A stretch of 13,824 nucleotides of DNA from Bacteroidota bacterium (GTDB lineage: Bacteria; Bacteroidota; Bacteroidia; Chitinophagales; Chitinophagaceae): assembly GCA_023423015.1 (NCBI GenBank), contig JAFAGE010000431.1, positions 1 to 13,824 on the forward strand. Direction: 5' to 3'. A model generated the notes under the pieces. That model did no database searches. It worked only from the letters and a program-made list of their open reading frames with translations, and was not told where the DNA came from. Made by a program: the position numbers and the translations under genes. Shown one piece after another: positions 13,037 to 13,824 of this stretch; positions within the stretch are counted from its first letter, which is position 1, and each line of letters opens with the position of its first letter.

Positions 13037-13824
13037 TCTTGCTGAGAGTTACGATATGCGCTTTTTTGTTGTTATGCTGCAGGCAGCAAATAATGTCGCA
13101 GGATAACAACGACGCTGAACGCTACGGCTCAGTAGAAGACGCTTCGGAGCTGATGCCGGGAGAAGACCCCGACGAAAAAATCAGGAAGAACTTTTTCCTT
13201 CGCGCAGAAATATCAAAGACAGACTGTTATGTTGGTGAGCCATTGATGGCGGTGTTCAAAGCATACTCGCGGCTCGATGCAAATTCGCAGGTAGTAAAAC
13301 GCCCTTCGCTTAGCGGGTTCAGTGTGATTGAAATGGTTGATGCGTACAATAACCAGCCCGATGTAGAAAAATACAAAGGGGAGTATTACTATGTTCACCT
13401 CATTCGTAAAGTTCAGTTGTTCCCCTTACAGGCCGGTGACTTTATAATAGAACCTGCCGAAGTAGAAAGTGTGATTCAGCTGCGTAACGCCGACGAGCGA
13501 TCAAACCGACTCATGATGCGTGGCATTTTCCGTCGTGGCCGCAGAGATCCGTCGTTGCAGCGACAGATGGTTTTCAGAACACCGGAAGTAGCCATACATG
13601 TGAATGCGTTGCCCGAAGAAAAACAGCCCGATGACTTTGACGGGGCAGTTGGAAACTTCCGCGTTGCTCTGCAGATGGATGATACGGCAGCGGTACAACA
13701 TGAATCTTCCAAAATAAGACTTCGCATTACCGGCACGGGCAACTTCCCGCTGATTACGGATCCCCAGGTAAAATGTCCTGAAGGATTGCGTGTATCGCCA
13801 CCGGCCGTTAATGAAGACGTGAAC
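13033..13824 (+). CDS. batD: BatD-like protein (5' part, open at right edge)
   Basis: The frame starting at the ATG 13033-13035 runs without a stop to the end of the window (264 codons), so this is the N-terminal part of a larger gene. Residues 1-23 form a signal peptide (MILLRVTICAFLLLCC, then QQIMSQ). The mature part has Bacteroidota BatD hallmarks: FFLRAEISKTDCYVGEPLMA (54-73), then a VVKRPSLSGFSV block, YYYVHLIRKVQLFPLQAGDF, and FDGAVGNFRV (202-211) leading into the next beta-sandwich repeat. BatD is a periplasmic-facing membrane protein of the bat (aerotolerance) cluster, usually encoded with the von Willebrand proteins BatA and BatB. Here the visible upstream neighbour is an SDR gene, overlapping by four bases, rather than batC. 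Any other bat genes would lie beyond the window. Its role in stress tolerance is family knowledge only. Confidence 0.85.
   Translation, partial: MILLRVTICAFLLLCCRQQIMSQDNNDAERYGSVEDASELMPGEDPDEKIRKNFFLRAEISKTDCYVGEPLMAVFKAYSRLDANSQVVKRPSLSGFSVIEMVDAYNNQPDVEKYKGEYYYVHLIRKVQLFPLQAGDFIIEPAEVESVIQLRNADERSNRLMMRGIFRRGRRDPSLQRQMVFRTPEVAIHVNALPEEKQPDDFDGAVGNFRVALQMDDTAAVQHESSKIRLRITGTGNFPLITDPQVKCPEGLRVSPPAVNEDVN

Noticed and set aside
1..13824. CRISPR arrays, tRNA or rRNA genes, insertion sequences, riboswitches
   Set aside because: I looked on both strands and saw no spaced direct repeats of CRISPR type, no tRNA-like cloverleaf, no transposase and no recognisable riboswitch core.

Overview
The window looks like a chromosomal segment of a Bacteroidota genome, most likely a Chitinophagaceae-type member of the Sphingobacteriia/Chitinophagia. 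The support is indirect: an ECF sigma factor followed by a FecR-type anti-sigma factor with a DUF4974-like tail, a GIN-domain (DUF2807) lipoprotein, a BatD homologue, start codons without convincing Shine-Dalgarno sequences, and several TAnnTTTG-like -7 promoter elements. No rRNA, tRNA, insertion sequence, phage gene or CRISPR array was seen. Apart from the two genes cut by the window edges, all coding regions look intact.

Layout. 1-738 (+) is the C-terminal half of lysyl-tRNA synthetase. It meets, tail to tail with a 7-base overlap, a minus-strand pair: a Mn-type superoxide dismutase (1323-1931) followed by an unrecognised lipoprotein (732-1304). Also on the minus strand are tadA (2022-2468) and a GIN-domain lipoprotein (2529-3242), which ends in a UUCG-loop terminator. 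The 287-base gap 3243-3529 holds a promoter-like motif and a nest of 11-bp repeats in two opposed arms. Next, still on the minus strand, is the most distinctive unit: ECF sigma factor (6375-6962), FecR anti-sigma (5389-6357) and a 613-residue secreted protein (3530-5371). That protein has an STN domain, a carboxypeptidase-regulatory-like domain and about ten 16-residue GAQIAGVxN repeats. It sits where a SusC/FecA-type TonB receptor would normally be. A dus (7989-9026) and aldo/keto reductase (7079-7975) pair lies upstream on the same strand.

From 9110 the genes run mainly on the plus strand: a CPBP (CAAX) membrane protease, cdsA, and psd form a membrane and phospholipid cluster. psd overlaps the 3' end of a minus-strand YjjG-like HAD phosphatase by 43 bases. 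An SDR oxidoreductase (12335-13036) follows, and its stop overlaps the start of batD. batD stays open to the right edge of the window.

How the parts may work together. The same motif, TAGGGGTA-N13-TTGTC, occurs on the coding strand upstream of the ECF sigma gene and upstream of the GIN-domain lipoprotein gene, with identical spacing, and was not found elsewhere in the window. The simplest reading is an autoregulated ECF sigma factor whose local regulon comprises its own operon and the adjacent GIN-domain lipoprotein, with the STN-repeat protein as a possible envelope sensor or output. That reading is inference and needs a genome-wide motif search and transcript data.
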